Notes: a model not told the origin generated them from the letters alone. DNA of 64,000 nucleotides from Danxiaibacter sp048498555 (GCA_048498555.1 JBEHXT010000001.1:434001-498000); one strand, 5' to 3'. Shown: positions 26,987-37,022, counted from the first letter of the stretch. Translations and numbers: made by a program.

Positions 26987-28555
26987 TTATAATTCCAGTA
27001 AAGCCTTAACCGGATCTTTTCCGAACAACAACAGTTCAGGATTTTCCAGCAATTCTTTTACGCGAACAAGGAAGCTCACACTTTCGCGGCCATCAATGAT
27101 TCTGTGGTCATAGCTGAGTGCGATGTACATCATTGGCCTTATCACCACCTGTCCATTGATTGCCATTGGCCTTTCCTGGATCTTGTGCATACCAAGAATA
27201 GCGCTCTGAGGCAGATTAATGATTGGCGTACTCATCAGGCTTCCGAATACACCACCGTTAGTGATGGTAAATGTACCGCCCTGCAGTTCTTCCATGGTTA
27301 ATTTGTTGTCCCTTGCTTTGGCAGCCATTTCAATTACTTTCTTCTCAATGTCAGCCATGCTCATGCTCTCCACGTTGCGGATAACAGGAACCGTTAAACC
27401 GCGGGGTGTGCTTACAGCGATGCTGATATCGGCATAGTCGTGATAAATCAGTTCATCGCTATCAATGTAAGCATTTACAGCAGGCCATTCGCTTAATGAG
27501 ATAGCACATGCTTTGGCGAAGAAGCTCATGAATCCAAGGTTAACACCATGTGATTCTTTAAACTTATCCTTGAATGACTTACGGATTTCCATGATGCGAG
27601 TCATATCCACTTCATTGAAAGTGGTTAACATCGCAGTGGTATTTTTAGATTCAACAAGCCTGCGGCTGATCGTTTTACGCAGGTTGCTCATTTTCTCTTT
27701 ACGCACGTTGCGGGTAAAGAGTTCTTGTCCATCGAAAGCTTTTTTACCAGGATGAGCAAGCGCTTCCAATACATCATGTTTCAATATCTTGCCGCTAGGG
27801 CCAGATGCTGTGATGCTCTTGGGATCAACTTTTTTATCGGCAATAATTGCAGCAGCAACAGGCGTTGCTTTTACATCATTGGCTACAGCTGTAACCGGAG
27901 CAGCTTGTGCAGCAGGTTTAGCGGCCGGTTTGGCTTCTGCGGGTTGTGCGGCAGCACCTCCAACAGGAACAGCAACGTCTGTATCAATCTTAGCCACCAC
28001 ATCTCCAATCTTAACAGTATCGCCTTCTTTAACCAGCGTATTCAATTTACCAGCTTCTTCTGCATTCAACTCAAAAGTAGCTTTCTCGCTTTCCATCTCG
28101 GCAATCACTTCATCACGCTGAACCAGGTCGCCCTCTTTCTTCACCCATTTCAACAAAGTAACTTCAGAAATGGATTCACCAACCACCGGCACTTTCAGTT
28201 CAATAACGCCTTTACCAACAGCTACAGCCGCGGGTGCAGCAGCAGGCTGAACGGCAGCAGGAGCCGTTTCTTTCTTTTCTTCAGCAGCAGGTGCGGCAGC
28301 AGATACAGCAGCTGGTTTTGCAGCTGATTCATCAATATGCGCAAGAACGGCACCTATGTTTAAGGTGTCGCCTTCTTTTGCAATTGTTTTTAATGTTCCG
28401 GATTGTTCGGCATTTACTTCAAAAGTCGCTTTTTCACTTTCCAGTTCCGCAATCACTTCATCACGATCAACATACTCACCGTCTTTCTTGGTCCATTTTA
28501 ACAAGGTTACTTCATTAATAGATTCTCCAACCGTAGGAACTTTAATTTCTATCAT
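26987..28555 (-). CDS. odhB: 2-Oxoglutarate dehydrogenase E2, two lipoyl domains
   Basis: Dihydrolipoyl succinyltransferase of the TCA-cycle 2-oxoglutarate dehydrogenase complex, 522 residues. Two lipoyl domains (about 2-76 and 118-192) have lipoyl lysines at Lys42 and Lys158, both in ESEKATFE. Ala/Pro-rich linkers, a peripheral E3-binding domain (about 235-268) and the catalytic domain follow, with His484 and Asp488 in SYDHRIIDGRE. Most bacterial SucB proteins have a single lipoyl domain. It lies downstream of sucA on the same strand across a 176-nt gap holding a repeat array. The E3 gene is not here. Confidence 0.94.
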   Translation of the reverse strand: MIEIKVPTVGESINEVTLLKWTKKDGEYVDRDEVIAELESEKATFEVNAEQSGTLKTIAKEGDTLNIGAVLAHIDESAAKPAAVSAAAPAAEEKKETAPAAVQPAAAPAAVAVGKGVIELKVPVVGESISEVTLLKWVKKEGDLVQRDEVIAEMESEKATFELNAEEAGKLNTLVKEGDTVKIGDVVAKIDTDVAVPVGGAAAQPAEAKPAAKPAAQAAPVTAVANDVKATPVAAAIIADKKVDPKSITASGPSGKILKHDVLEALAHPGKKAFDGQELFTRNVRKEKMSNLRKTISRRLVESKNTTAMLTTFNEVDMTRIMEIRKSFKDKFKESHGVNLGFMSFFAKACAISLSEWPAVNAYIDSDELIYHDYADISIAVSTPRGLTVPVIRNVESMSMADIEKKVIEMAAKARDNKLTMEELQGGTFTITNGGVFGSLMSTPIINLPQSAILGMHKIQERPMAINGQVVIRPMMYIALSYDHRIIDGRESVSFLVRVKELLENPELLLFGKDPVKALLEL

Positions 28556-28591
28556 AAAGAATATTTTCTTTTATTATTAGCTCTTTCTATT

Positions 28592-28730
28592 CACAAGTAC
28601 GAGTTACGAAGTACGAAGTACCTGCTTTTTGGAACGTTTACAATTTTCAATCCCTTTATATGTAATAAAGAGGTTATGATAAGTGAGCCTGATTCACGTT
28701 GAGTACTTCGTACTTCGTAAATCGTACTTT
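28592..28730. repeat. Family E quasi-palindrome (GAAGTACGAAG words)
   Basis: Arms 28592-28622 and 28701-28730 are made of TACGAAGTACGAAGTA-type words in opposite senses. The right arm ends 1 nt before the sucA stop codon. It lies between sucA and odhB, inside the presumed operon. A related word is seen at 26905-26935 downstream of odhB. Confidence 0.75.
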
Positions 28731-28731
28731 C

Positions 28732-31473
28732 TTATATTGAAAACGCTGTTTGTATAATTTCTTCCTGCTCCTGTTTGTGCACTTTAGCATAACCGGTTGC
28801 AGTAGCTGCACTTGGCTGCCTGCTGATCACACCATAATTAATGGTCTTTAGATTCATCTGTAAGAATGAAGCTGCGCCCATATTCAAAGGCTCTTCCTGT
28901 ACCCAGAACCATGTTGCTTTATTGTATTTGTGATAAAGCGCCTCGATCTGTTGGAATGGTAAAGGATAGATCTGCTCCAACCTGATTATTGCTACATCTG
29001 TCCTGTTTTCTTTTGCTTGTCTTTCTGCCAAATCAAAGTACAACTTACCGGAACACAACAACACTTTTTTCACTTGCGCCGGATCCTGTACAAAGCTGTC
29101 GTCAATCAATTCTTTAAACCCACCTTTCGTAAACTCACTTACGTGGCTGTAACTACCGGGATGACGCAGATTGGCTTTTGGCGAGAAATTAATCAACGGT
29201 TTGCGGAACTGCCATGTCAGCTGTCTTCTCATTGCATGGAAGAAGTTGGCCGAAGTTGTAATGTTAGTGATTATAAGATTCAGTTCGGCACACATTTGCA
29301 GATAACGCTCCATACGCGCACTGCTATGCTCAGGGCCTTGCCCTTCATAACCGTGGGGCAATAACATTACCACACCATTCATGCGGTTCCATTTCTGTTC
29401 GCCCGCACTGATGAACTGGTCAATCATAGTTTGTGCTCCGTTGGAGAAATCACCAAACTGTGCTTCCCAGATTACCAAAGCCTGAGGATTAGCTAAAGCA
29501 TATCCATATTCAAATCCCAGAACACCATACTCGCTTAACAGAGAGTTGTATATTCTAAACTTTTCCTGGTTATCAGTAAAATGATTCAACCTGTTGTAGC
29601 TCTTATCATTGCTCTCGTCTCTCAATACTGAGTGGCGGTGGCTAAACGTACCACGTTTAACATCCTGTCCACTCATTCTCACAATATTGCCTTCTGTAAG
29701 CACTGAGCCATAGGCCATCAATTCGCCTGTGCTCCAGTCTACCTTTTGTTCAGCATCAAACAACTTAATCTTTTCCTGCAACAGCTTTTCTACCTTTTTA
29801 AGCGGTGTAAAGTCAGTTGGCAACTGCATTAAGCCCTTGAACAGAATGTTGAATTGCTCTTCGGAAACAAACGTGTCAGGTGATTTTTCAAAATCATCCT
29901 GTGTTGCTTTCCTTAAGTTTCTCCACCACTCTTCCGGTTGCTGATATTTATATGGTAAAGGTTTCTGTTTTACTTCGTCTAATCTTTCCTGCAGATCGTT
30001 CCAGAATTTCTTCTCCATTTCTTTCGCCAGTTCCTGCGCATCAGTTTCACCATTTTCTATCAGGAATTTGGTATACACTTCTCTTGGGTTAGCATGCTTT
30101 TCAATCAACGCATACATATGTGGCTGCGTGTACTTTGGATCGTCGCCTTCATTGTGGCCATGACGACGATAGCAAACCATGTCTACAAATATATCTGTAT
30201 TGAACTCCTGCCTGTATTGGGTAGCTATCTCAGCACACTTAACCACGGCTTCGGGATCATCACCATTTACGTGCAGTACCGGAGCCTGTATCATTGCGGC
30301 GATTGAAGTACAATAATCTGCGCTTCTTGCATCATCAAAATCTGTTGTAAAACCAATCTGGTTATTAATCACAAAGTGGATGGTACCACCGGTATTATAA
30401 CCTTCCAGCTCACTAAACTGCAATACTTCATAAACGATACCCTGTCCAGCAACTGAGGCATCACCATGAATAAGTATCGGAAGAATTTTATCGTAATCGC
30501 TTTTATACATTACGTCAGCCTTGGCCCTCGCAAAACCTTCCACAACAGGGTCAACTGCTTCCAGGTGGGAAGGGTTCGGCATCAGTTTTAAATGGATCTT
30601 TTTACCGTTCAGCGTCTGTACTTCACTACCAAATCCCATGTGGTATTTTACGTCGCCGCTACCCATGGTCTGGTCAACCTGTCCCGTACCTTCAAATTCA
30701 CTAAAGATCTGCTGGTATGTTTTGCCCATAATGTTGGCCAAAACATTCAAACGGCCACGGTGAGCCATACCTATTACTACTTCCTGTACATCATTATCAG
30801 CAGAAGTGCCGATGATGGCGTCAAGCGCAGCAATGGTGGTTTCTCCGCCTTCCAGCGAAAACCTCTTTTGGCCAATGTATTTGGTGTGAAGGAATTTTTC
30901 AAAAATTACGCCCTGGTTCAGTTTTTCCAGGATGCGTTTTCTTTTCTCGATTGGAAGCGGTGCCGCGAAGTTTTTCTCCATCGCATTCGTCAGCCAGTCA
31001 ACTTTCTTTTGATCGCTTATGTATTTAAATTCTATACCAACATGCGCGGCATAGCTTTTTTCCAGGTGTTCGATAATCTTGCGAAGGGTAGTTACGCCCA
31101 GGCCGATCAAATTACCAGCATTAAACTTCTGGTCAAGATCAGCTTCAGTGAAACCAAAAAAGCCTAAATCAAGATTTGCACCCCTATCTTTTCTCTTTCT
31201 GATCGGATTGGTTTTTGCAATCAAATGACCTTTGTTGCGATAACCAAGTATCATTCTATATGCACCAATTTCCCTTTTCCAGTCAATGCCAGAGGCCACT
31301 GTTGCTGCCGGAGCCTTTCCGTTAGCTACAAAGCCGTTTGAGGCCGCAAAATCAAATCCCTCAAAAAACTTCTTCAAATCAGGATCTACACTATTTGGGT
31401 CTTTCACAAAATCCTGGTATAAACTCTCTATATATGCCGGATGCGAACTAGTGATGTATGAAAAGTCGTTCAT
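28732..31473 (-). CDS. sucA: 2-Oxoglutarate dehydrogenase E1
   Basis: Thiamine-diphosphate decarboxylase subunit of the 2-oxoglutarate dehydrogenase complex, 913 residues, normal for the family. The N-terminal E2-docking segment (SSHPAYIESLYQDF, PNSVDPDLKKFFEGF) is present. ThDP-domain motifs include IGMAHRGRLNVL, HGDASVAGQG and YRRHGHNEGDDP; the pyrimidine-binding part has LPHGYEGQGPEHSSAR. It decarboxylates 2-oxoglutarate and succinylates the lipoyl groups of the E2 encoded next to it. Confidence 0.97.
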   Translation of the reverse strand: MNDFSYITSSHPAYIESLYQDFVKDPNSVDPDLKKFFEGFDFAASNGFVANGKAPAATVASGIDWKREIGAYRMILGYRNKGHLIAKTNPIRKRKDRGANLDLGFFGFTEADLDQKFNAGNLIGLGVTTLRKIIEHLEKSYAAHVGIEFKYISDQKKVDWLTNAMEKNFAAPLPIEKRKRILEKLNQGVIFEKFLHTKYIGQKRFSLEGGETTIAALDAIIGTSADNDVQEVVIGMAHRGRLNVLANIMGKTYQQIFSEFEGTGQVDQTMGSGDVKYHMGFGSEVQTLNGKKIHLKLMPNPSHLEAVDPVVEGFARAKADVMYKSDYDKILPILIHGDASVAGQGIVYEVLQFSELEGYNTGGTIHFVINNQIGFTTDFDDARSADYCTSIAAMIQAPVLHVNGDDPEAVVKCAEIATQYRQEFNTDIFVDMVCYRRHGHNEGDDPKYTQPHMYALIEKHANPREVYTKFLIENGETDAQELAKEMEKKFWNDLQERLDEVKQKPLPYKYQQPEEWWRNLRKATQDDFEKSPDTFVSEEQFNILFKGLMQLPTDFTPLKKVEKLLQEKIKLFDAEQKVDWSTGELMAYGSVLTEGNIVRMSGQDVKRGTFSHRHSVLRDESNDKSYNRLNHFTDNQEKFRIYNSLLSEYGVLGFEYGYALANPQALVIWEAQFGDFSNGAQTMIDQFISAGEQKWNRMNGVVMLLPHGYEGQGPEHSSARMERYLQMCAELNLIITNITTSANFFHAMRRQLTWQFRKPLINFSPKANLRHPGSYSHVSEFTKGGFKELIDDSFVQDPAQVKKVLLCSGKLYFDLAERQAKENRTDVAIIRLEQIYPLPFQQIEALYHKYNKATWFWVQEEPLNMGAASFLQMNLKTINYGVISRQPSAATATGYAKVHKQEQEEIIQTAFSI

Positions 31474-31878
31474 GCAAGCTTATTTATTCAATTCTAAACT
31501 TAAACGGATGCAAATATCGGTGATTGATATCATAAAATTTTAACGAAAATACCGTTATAGGATGTTAATTTTCGCAAGATGTGGCCATAAGCCTGCTATC
31601 AAAACGCAAAACAAATGGGCGCGGTTAAGCCAAACCCCTCCAATCATTGGCCTATAAAAAACAATTGGAAACATATGTTTAAATAAAAAGATGCAAACTA
31701 TTTCGCGCTACCGCTGGAATTTTGGTCAATATCAGTAAATTTGCGGCCTCTATTTATTACAATATCAGGCGGCTTTTGCAGGGTTGGGAAAGAAGTTTTA
31801 CTGAAGTATAAATTTCTTCGCTAATTTTTTTTTCTTTCCAAAACAATCCCCTACCTTTGCCGTCCCAAAAAAGAAATT
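31474..31878. other. 405-nt divergent region between sucA and rpsT
   Basis: AT-rich promoter region for both genes. TACCTTTG (31852-31859) fits a -7 element for rpsT, and TAAATTTG (31736-31743) is a second full match further upstream. No array of the word-repeat kind and no gene was seen. Confidence 0.5.
31852..31859 (+). promoter_or_regulatory. Putative rpsT -7 element
   Basis: TACCTTTG matches TAnnTTTG and lies 20 nt before the rpsT ATG. Confidence 0.5.
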
Positions 31879-32142
31879 ATGGCAAATCATAAAGCTACAA
31901 AGAAAGATGTGCGCCAGGCAGCTAAACGCAGGGACAGGAACCGTTACTATGGCAAAACTACACGTAATGCCGTACGTGACTTAAAAGCTTTAAAAGAAGA
32001 GAAGGCTTATGATGAAAAGTTGCCTTCAGTAATCGCTATGATTGACAAACTTGCTAAACGCGGTGTCATTCATAAGAATAAAGCTTCTAACCTTAAGAGC
32101 AAGCTTTCCAGGAAGACTGAATCAGCAGTTGCAACAGCTTAA
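31879..32142 (+). CDS. rpsT: 30S ribosomal protein S20
   Basis: Small-subunit ribosomal protein that binds 16S rRNA, 87 residues, very basic and helical. It begins MANHKATKKDVRQAAKRRDRN, cut here to the recognisable start, and contains VIHKNKASNLKSKLSRK near the C-terminus, both diagnostic of S20. Monocistronic with a clear terminator. Confidence 0.97.
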   Translation: MANHKATKKDVRQAAKRRDRNRYYGKTTRNAVRDLKALKEEKAYDEKLPSVIAMIDKLAKRGVIHKNKASNLKSKLSRKTESAVATA

Positions 32143-32480
32143 TTAGAAAAGATTGATATAGGGCGACATGTGCGTTCTATACCTCAAGATATCAGGATGT
32201 GTCCTTAACGGAGCATCCTTTTTTTATTTGAAAATTTGACATTTGAGATTTAAAATTTCCATTTTGAGTCATCAAAATACATTTTCATCAATTTTATTCC
32301 TGTAACTACTGTTGCCTCTCGACATTTGAGATTTGAGATTTTTAAACCTGAAATCTCAAATCCCGCACGCTATTTGCCTGAGCGTGTATTGTTACAGTTT
32401 CTTTAACACAAAAATGAAAGATTCATTCGTTTAGAGTGGTTTATAGACCTAAAGCATAGTAATCATTAAAACAACAAAGC
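32143..32480. other. 338-nt gap: rpsT terminator and family F repeats
   Basis: Contains the rpsT terminator and then family F words (ATTTGAGATTT type) at 32228-32260 and 32321-32363. The second block includes a perfect 11-bp inverted repeat, ATTTGAGATTT at 32331-32341 with its complement at 32351-32361. No further gene. Confidence 0.65.
32194..32226 (+). terminator. rpsT terminator
   Basis: AGGATG (32194-32199) pairs with CATCCT (32214-32219), and an inner TCC/GGA stem extends it; a run of eight T residues follows. Confidence 0.85.
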
Positions 32481-33065
32481 ATGAAAAAGACACTATTGTT
32501 ATCGTTAGCCCTGGTATTTGCGACACTGTTTGCGCAGGCTCAGTTTCATCTTGGCGCAAAAGTGGGAGGAAATTTTTCAAAGATTGATGGGAAAACTTTT
32601 AAAGAAGGCTACGAGTTTGGCTACGTCTTAGGAGGCTTCGCTGAAATAGACTTTAGTAAAGTATTCGGTATCCAACCCGAACTTGTTTTTAATCAAACAA
32701 ATACCAAAGTGACAGACGATGCAGCGCTTGCTTCCCTTGCAGGTTTTAAACCGGGCGACAAAGTAAGCCTCAATTATTTAACGGTGCCGGTATTGTTGAG
32801 AATCAACGCCAGTCCGCTGCTTACTTTTCATGTAGGCCCACAGTTTGGCATCTTGTTAAACAATCATAAAACCACGCTGGAAAACGTTGGAGACGCGTTT
32901 AAAGGTGGTGATTTTGCGATGGCTCTGGGTGCGCAATTGAACCTGAAAATGCTTCGCGTATTTGGCCGTTACAATATTGGACTTTCTGACATAGGCGATG
33001 TTACCAATCAAAGTGCATGGAAAAGCCAGCAAATTCAAGTGGGATTAGGAATCAAGATTCTTTAG
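32481..33065 (+). CDS. Outer-membrane beta-barrel protein (PorT-like)
   Basis: A 194-residue small barrel protein. A signal peptide (KKTLLLSLALVFATLFAQAQ) is followed by alternating beta strands such as FHLGAKVGGNFSKIDG, FAEIDFSKVFGIQPEL and SLNYLTVPVLLRI, the pattern of the outer-membrane beta-barrel/PorT family common in this phylum. Role unknown. It is monocistronic with its own terminator. Confidence 0.85.
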   Translation: MKKTLLLSLALVFATLFAQAQFHLGAKVGGNFSKIDGKTFKEGYEFGYVLGGFAEIDFSKVFGIQPELVFNQTNTKVTDDAALASLAGFKPGDKVSLNYLTVPVLLRINASPLLTFHVGPQFGILLNNHKTTLENVGDAFKGGDFAMALGAQLNLKMLRVFGRYNIGLSDIGDVTNQSAWKSQQIQVGLGIKIL

Positions 33066-33092
33066 TACTATCTGTTTTTAAAATCATTTTAA

Positions 33093-33122
33093 GGCACCGC
33101 AGCTATGCGGTGCCATTTTTTT
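33093..33122 (+). terminator. Terminator of the barrel-protein gene
   Basis: GGCACCGCA (33093-33101) and TGCGGTGCC (33106-33114) form a perfect 9-bp stem with a 4-nt loop, followed by a run of seven T residues. Confidence 0.92.
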
Positions 33123-33237
33123 GTGCCATTTTGTAACTATTGCGGTAACTTTCATCATGTGGCATTTTAATTGACCCATATTCCTGCTCTGCAGATTATA
33201 TTGATCTGCAATTACCTGATGACAAATTGACGTAGAG

Positions 33238-35646
33238 ATGAACATAATAAAAGACAATTTTTTTCTGAAAGCTGAAGATGATACAGACTTTCTTCCCATT
33301 ATTCCTATTAATGAAACTGATAATGAACAGGACAAAAACCTGGTAATTCCAGATATTCTTGCCCTTCTTCCTCTTAGAAATACTGTGCTCTTTCCGGGAG
33401 TTGTTATACCAATTACCGTTGGAAGAGACAAAAGCATAAAGGCAGTTAATGACGCTTATAAAGGCGATAAACTGATCGGCGTTTTGGCTCAGACCGATGC
33501 CAATGTAGAAGACCCGCAATACGCGGACCTTTGCGAAGTTGGCACCGTTGCAAAAATTGTTAAGCTGATCAAGATGCCGGATGGCGGCACCACGGTGATA
33601 ATTCAGGGCAAGAAGAGGTTTAAATTACTCAGCCTTGTAGAAGAAGAGCCATATTTTAAAGCCAACATAAGCCTTCTTCCGGAAGATACTATTCCCGAAA
33701 CGGATGATTTTGCAGCCTATACTTCAACCATAAAAGACCTGGCCGCACAAATTATTCACCTCTCTCCTAACCTGCCTACCGAAGCCTCTATTATTTTACG
33801 CAATATTGAGAATGCTTCCTTCCTCATCAACTTTGTAAGCAGCAATTTGAACACTGAAATTGCTGAAAAACAAGCGCTTCTGGAGATTGATGATGTAAAA
33901 AAACGTGCCGAAAAACTGGTAGAACTACTTCAGCGTGAACTGCAGTTTGCTGAACTAAAAAATAAAGTAGCTACAAAAACAAGAACTGAAATTGATAAGC
34001 AACAGAAAGAGTATTTTCTGCAGCAACAATTGAAGAGCATTAAAGAGGAACTTGGTGGCGATACAAACGAGCGCGAGATTGCCGACATGAAGAAAAAAGC
34101 TGAAGCTAAAAAATGGCCGGAAGCAGCTAAAAACCTCTTCAAGACCGGCATTGCAAAGCTGGAAAGAATGCATGCCTCTACGCCTGATTATTCCGTTGTT
34201 TATAACCATCTGGACCTGATGCTTGATCTTCCATGGGAAGAGTATACAAAAGATAGTTATGACCTGAAGAAAGCGAAGCAGGTACTGGATAGTGATCATT
34301 ATGGCATGACCAAAATAAAAGAACGCATTCTTGAATACCTTGCCGTTCTTAAATTAAAAGGCGACATGAAGAGCCCTATTCTTTGCTTTGTGGGCCCTCC
34401 GGGTATTGGTAAAACATCGTTGGGTAGAAGTATTGCTCACGCTATCGGAAGAAAATATGTGCGCATAAGCCTGGGAGGATTACATGACGAAAGCGAAATT
34501 CGTGGCCATCGCAAAACCTATATCGGCGCCATGCCCGGACGTATTTTACAAAACGTGCGTAAGATTAAATCATCCAACCCGGTAATGATCCTGGATGAAA
34601 TTGATAAGATTGGCAGTGACTTCCGTGGCGATCCTTCTTCTGCATTGCTTGAAGTGCTTGACCCAGAGCAGAATAATACGTTTTATGATAATTATCTTGA
34701 GCTTGAGTACGACCTGAGCAAAGTCTTATTCATCGCCACTGCAAATAATATTCAGAACATTCAACCGGCATTGCGCGACAGGCTGGAGATTATTGACCTG
34801 AGCGGTTACGCAATTGAAGAAAAAGTTGAGATAGCTAAGAGGCACCTGGTTCCGAAACAAAAAGAGCTGCACGGTTTAAAAAAGGTAAATTTTAAAATCA
34901 GCGACAGGATATTAGAGAAAGTAATAGAAAGTTATACACGTGAAAGCGGTGTGCGCGAACTGGACAGGCAGTTGGCCAGTATTATGCGTTATGAGGCTAA
35001 AGAATTTGCGATAAAAGGAAAGGTTAAACCAACGCTTACTCAGCAGGACATCGAGAAAATTTTAGGTAGCGCAAGGTATAGCAATGAAATCTATAAAACG
35101 GCTAACATGCCGGGTGTAGCAGTAGGTTTGGCGTGGACGTATGTTGGTGGCGATATTCTTTTTATTGAAACCCTGTTAAGCGACGGAAAAGGCGAATTGA
35201 AACTTACCGGGAATCTGGGCAATGTAATGAAGGAAAGTGCAGCTACGGCATTAACTTACCTGACTGCAAACGCCAAAAAGTATGATATTGATCCTGAATT
35301 GTTTAATAAGAGAAGCATACATATACACGTGCCGGAAGGCGCTGTGCCTAAGGATGGACCGAGTGCCGGCGTTACCATGTTAAGCTCGTTGACAAGTGCG
35401 TTTACTGGCAGAAAACTGAAGTCTTATGTTGCAATGACAGGGGAGATTACTTTACGCGGACAGGTATTGCCTGTTGGCGGTATTAAGGAGAAAATTCTTG
35501 CGGCTAAGCGCGCAGGCCTTAAAGAGATTATTCTTTGCTGGCAAAATGAAAAGGATGTACAGGAAATAGACAGCAATTTTATAAAGGGCTTAAAATTCCA
35601 TTATGTAAAAACAATGCAGCAGGTGCTGGAATTAGCCTTAGTATAA
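33238..35646 (+). CDS. lon: ATP-dependent protease Lon
   Basis: Cytoplasmic AAA+ protease that removes misfolded and regulatory proteins, 802 residues. The order is a LON substrate-binding domain (about 40-240, with ALLPLRNTVLFPGVVIPI), a coiled segment, an AAA+ module with P-loop GPPGIGKTS (about 385-393) and Walker B VMILDEIDKI, and a C-terminal peptidase domain with catalytic Ser709 in PKDGPSAGVTM and Lys752. The S-K spacing of 43 equals that of E. coli Lon. Confidence 0.98.
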   Translation: MNIIKDNFFLKAEDDTDFLPIIPINETDNEQDKNLVIPDILALLPLRNTVLFPGVVIPITVGRDKSIKAVNDAYKGDKLIGVLAQTDANVEDPQYADLCEVGTVAKIVKLIKMPDGGTTVIIQGKKRFKLLSLVEEEPYFKANISLLPEDTIPETDDFAAYTSTIKDLAAQIIHLSPNLPTEASIILRNIENASFLINFVSSNLNTEIAEKQALLEIDDVKKRAEKLVELLQRELQFAELKNKVATKTRTEIDKQQKEYFLQQQLKSIKEELGGDTNEREIADMKKKAEAKKWPEAAKNLFKTGIAKLERMHASTPDYSVVYNHLDLMLDLPWEEYTKDSYDLKKAKQVLDSDHYGMTKIKERILEYLAVLKLKGDMKSPILCFVGPPGIGKTSLGRSIAHAIGRKYVRISLGGLHDESEIRGHRKTYIGAMPGRILQNVRKIKSSNPVMILDEIDKIGSDFRGDPSSALLEVLDPEQNNTFYDNYLELEYDLSKVLFIATANNIQNIQPALRDRLEIIDLSGYAIEEKVEIAKRHLVPKQKELHGLKKVNFKISDRILEKVIESYTRESGVRELDRQLASIMRYEAKEFAIKGKVKPTLTQQDIEKILGSARYSNEIYKTANMPGVAVGLAWTYVGGDILFIETLLSDGKGELKLTGNLGNVMKESAATALTYLTANAKKYDIDPELFNKRSIHIHVPEGAVPKDGPSAGVTMLSSLTSAFTGRKLKSYVAMTGEITLRGQVLPVGGIKEKILAAKRAGLKEIILCWQNEKDVQEIDSNFIKGLKFHYVKTMQQVLELALV

Positions 35647-35747
35647 AATTTCCTAAAAAAATATCTAACAACTGAACAAAAAATATTCTTGATTGTCATT
35701 TATAGTATAACAAGATTTTTTTCATGTTGGTTGTTTTAAGGGTTAAG

Positions 35748-35776
35748 ATCCTCCATGTCAATGGAGGATTTTTCTT
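35748..35776 (+). terminator. lon terminator
   Basis: ATCCTCCAT (35748-35756) and ATGGAGGAT (35761-35769) form a perfect 9-bp stem with a 4-nt loop, followed by TTTTC and more T. About 100 nt after the lon stop. Confidence 0.9.
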
Positions 35777-35870
35777 TTTATTACTGTGCAATTAATCATG
35801 ATTTTTTATTCAACAAAACGATCATTGCTGAGATATCTCTAATCCTTACACTTTCACTTTATCTTTCACA

Positions 35871-36434
35871 ATGCATCAAAGAAATCTGATAGTTTTGGTT
35901 GGTGGTTCTGACCTGTTTTCAGGAATGCGTGGCATCTCCAAAGGCACACGTATCATACAACAAGCGATTGCTAATACCGCAGATGAAATAATAGCTGTAA
36001 ACTATAATTACTTTCTCGACTTTGGCAGAAGCTTGCAAAAACTTCACAAACAAATCATTAGTAAAAGGGATTATGAGAAACTCATTTTTTATGGTTATAG
36101 TAAAGGTGGCGATGTTGTTTTACGATTAGCGAGAATACTTCAACAAACTCATCAAATTGATCTCTTAATTACTATTGATATAGCCAATGGCCCATGGTCG
36201 CATAAAATTGACAGGCATGTACCGGGCAATGTTCGCCGCAACCTAAATGTTTATCAGACAAAACCTAATTTTCCGTTACGCTCTTTTGGCCTGCCGGCAT
36301 ATTCATCAGAAAGTGTAGCGATTGAAAATATTGACGTAACAAATCATCTGTTTAAAAACAGGCTCGTAAAGCACGGAAATATTGAAAATTTTATGGTTTC
36401 AGAGGTTATTGAATGGATCAAAAAAGAAGCTTGA
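35871..36434 (+). CDS. Small alpha/beta-hydrolase-like protein
   Basis: A 187-residue cytoplasmic protein without a signal peptide. It has an alpha/beta-hydrolase look: strand NLIVLVGGSD, nucleophile elbow FYGYSKGGD (candidate Ser76), an acidic ITIDIANGP strand (Asp102) and a late KHGNIENF (His167), giving a possible Ser-Asp-His triad. It lacks the lid and is short for a lipase. Substrate and role are unknown; similar small hydrolases occur as hypothetical proteins in the phylum. Confidence 0.65.
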   Translation: MHQRNLIVLVGGSDLFSGMRGISKGTRIIQQAIANTADEIIAVNYNYFLDFGRSLQKLHKQIISKRDYEKLIFYGYSKGGDVVLRLARILQQTHQIDLLITIDIANGPWSHKIDRHVPGNVRRNLNVYQTKPNFPLRSFGLPAYSSESVAIENIDVTNHLFKNRLVKHGNIENFMVSEVIEWIKKEA

Positions 36435-36614
36435 GAAAAATCATCTTTGACAGGGGCTATTTTACCGGCAATCTGAACCATTTAGACTATTAAAAAAAAA
36501 TTCGATTTTTTTTACTTTTGATTAAACTTTGAAGATCGGTTCTCGTCTATTATATATCGGTTTTGAATTTTAAAAACGTACGCTTTAGTATAAATTTTTG
36601 CAGCAGGGTTAAAC

Positions 36615-36650
36615 GGGTGTTTCGCCGGAGGCGGGGCACCCACTTTTTTT
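36615..36650 (+). terminator. Distal terminator with wobble pairs
   Basis: A 12-bp stem, 36615-36626 with 36630-36641, around a 3-nt loop. Three of the pairs are G-U and exist only in the plus-strand RNA; CTTTTTTT follows. It is 180 nt after the hydrolase stop, so either the 3' UTR is long or a small RNA ends here. Confidence 0.7.
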
Positions 36651-36995
36651 GTAGCAGTTTTAGGGTATGTACGATGTACGATGTAAGGGAAGGAACAAAC
36701 ACCAAAAGATATATTCTCCACCTACCTTTACCCTCTCTTCCGAACAACATCGACTGTTAGTTGATAACATATATACCTAACCTGTATAATACTTATTTCA
36801 TCAAACATTTGTTCCATTTCTGTCAACAGACGCTATCGTTTTTTAAGCGTCCATTCTTTATTAAGACTCGAAGTAAATTGATGTATACATTCCGCTCCCC
36901 TTTTTTATTTTGACTTTTGAATTTTGACTTCCCTCCTACATCATACATCTAAAATCGTGCATCGTACATTGCGAACTTCCTCAATAAAGCTGCAC

Positions 36996-37022
36996 AAAAA
37001 AAGCGATGCTTTCGCACCGCTT
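36996..37022 (-). terminator. Terminator of the Oar-like receptor gene
   Basis: AAGCGATGC (37001-37009) and GCACCGCTT (37014-37022) pair fully only in minus-strand RNA, through one G-U wobble; a run of T residues follows on that strand. Confidence 0.85.

Noticed and set aside
27725..28327. 200-codon open frame antisense to odhB
   Set aside because: It mirrors the Ala/Pro/Glu-rich linkers and lipoyl domains of odhB and has no protein-like features.
30592..31167. 191-codon open frame antisense to sucA
   Set aside because: Shadow of the conserved sucA gene.
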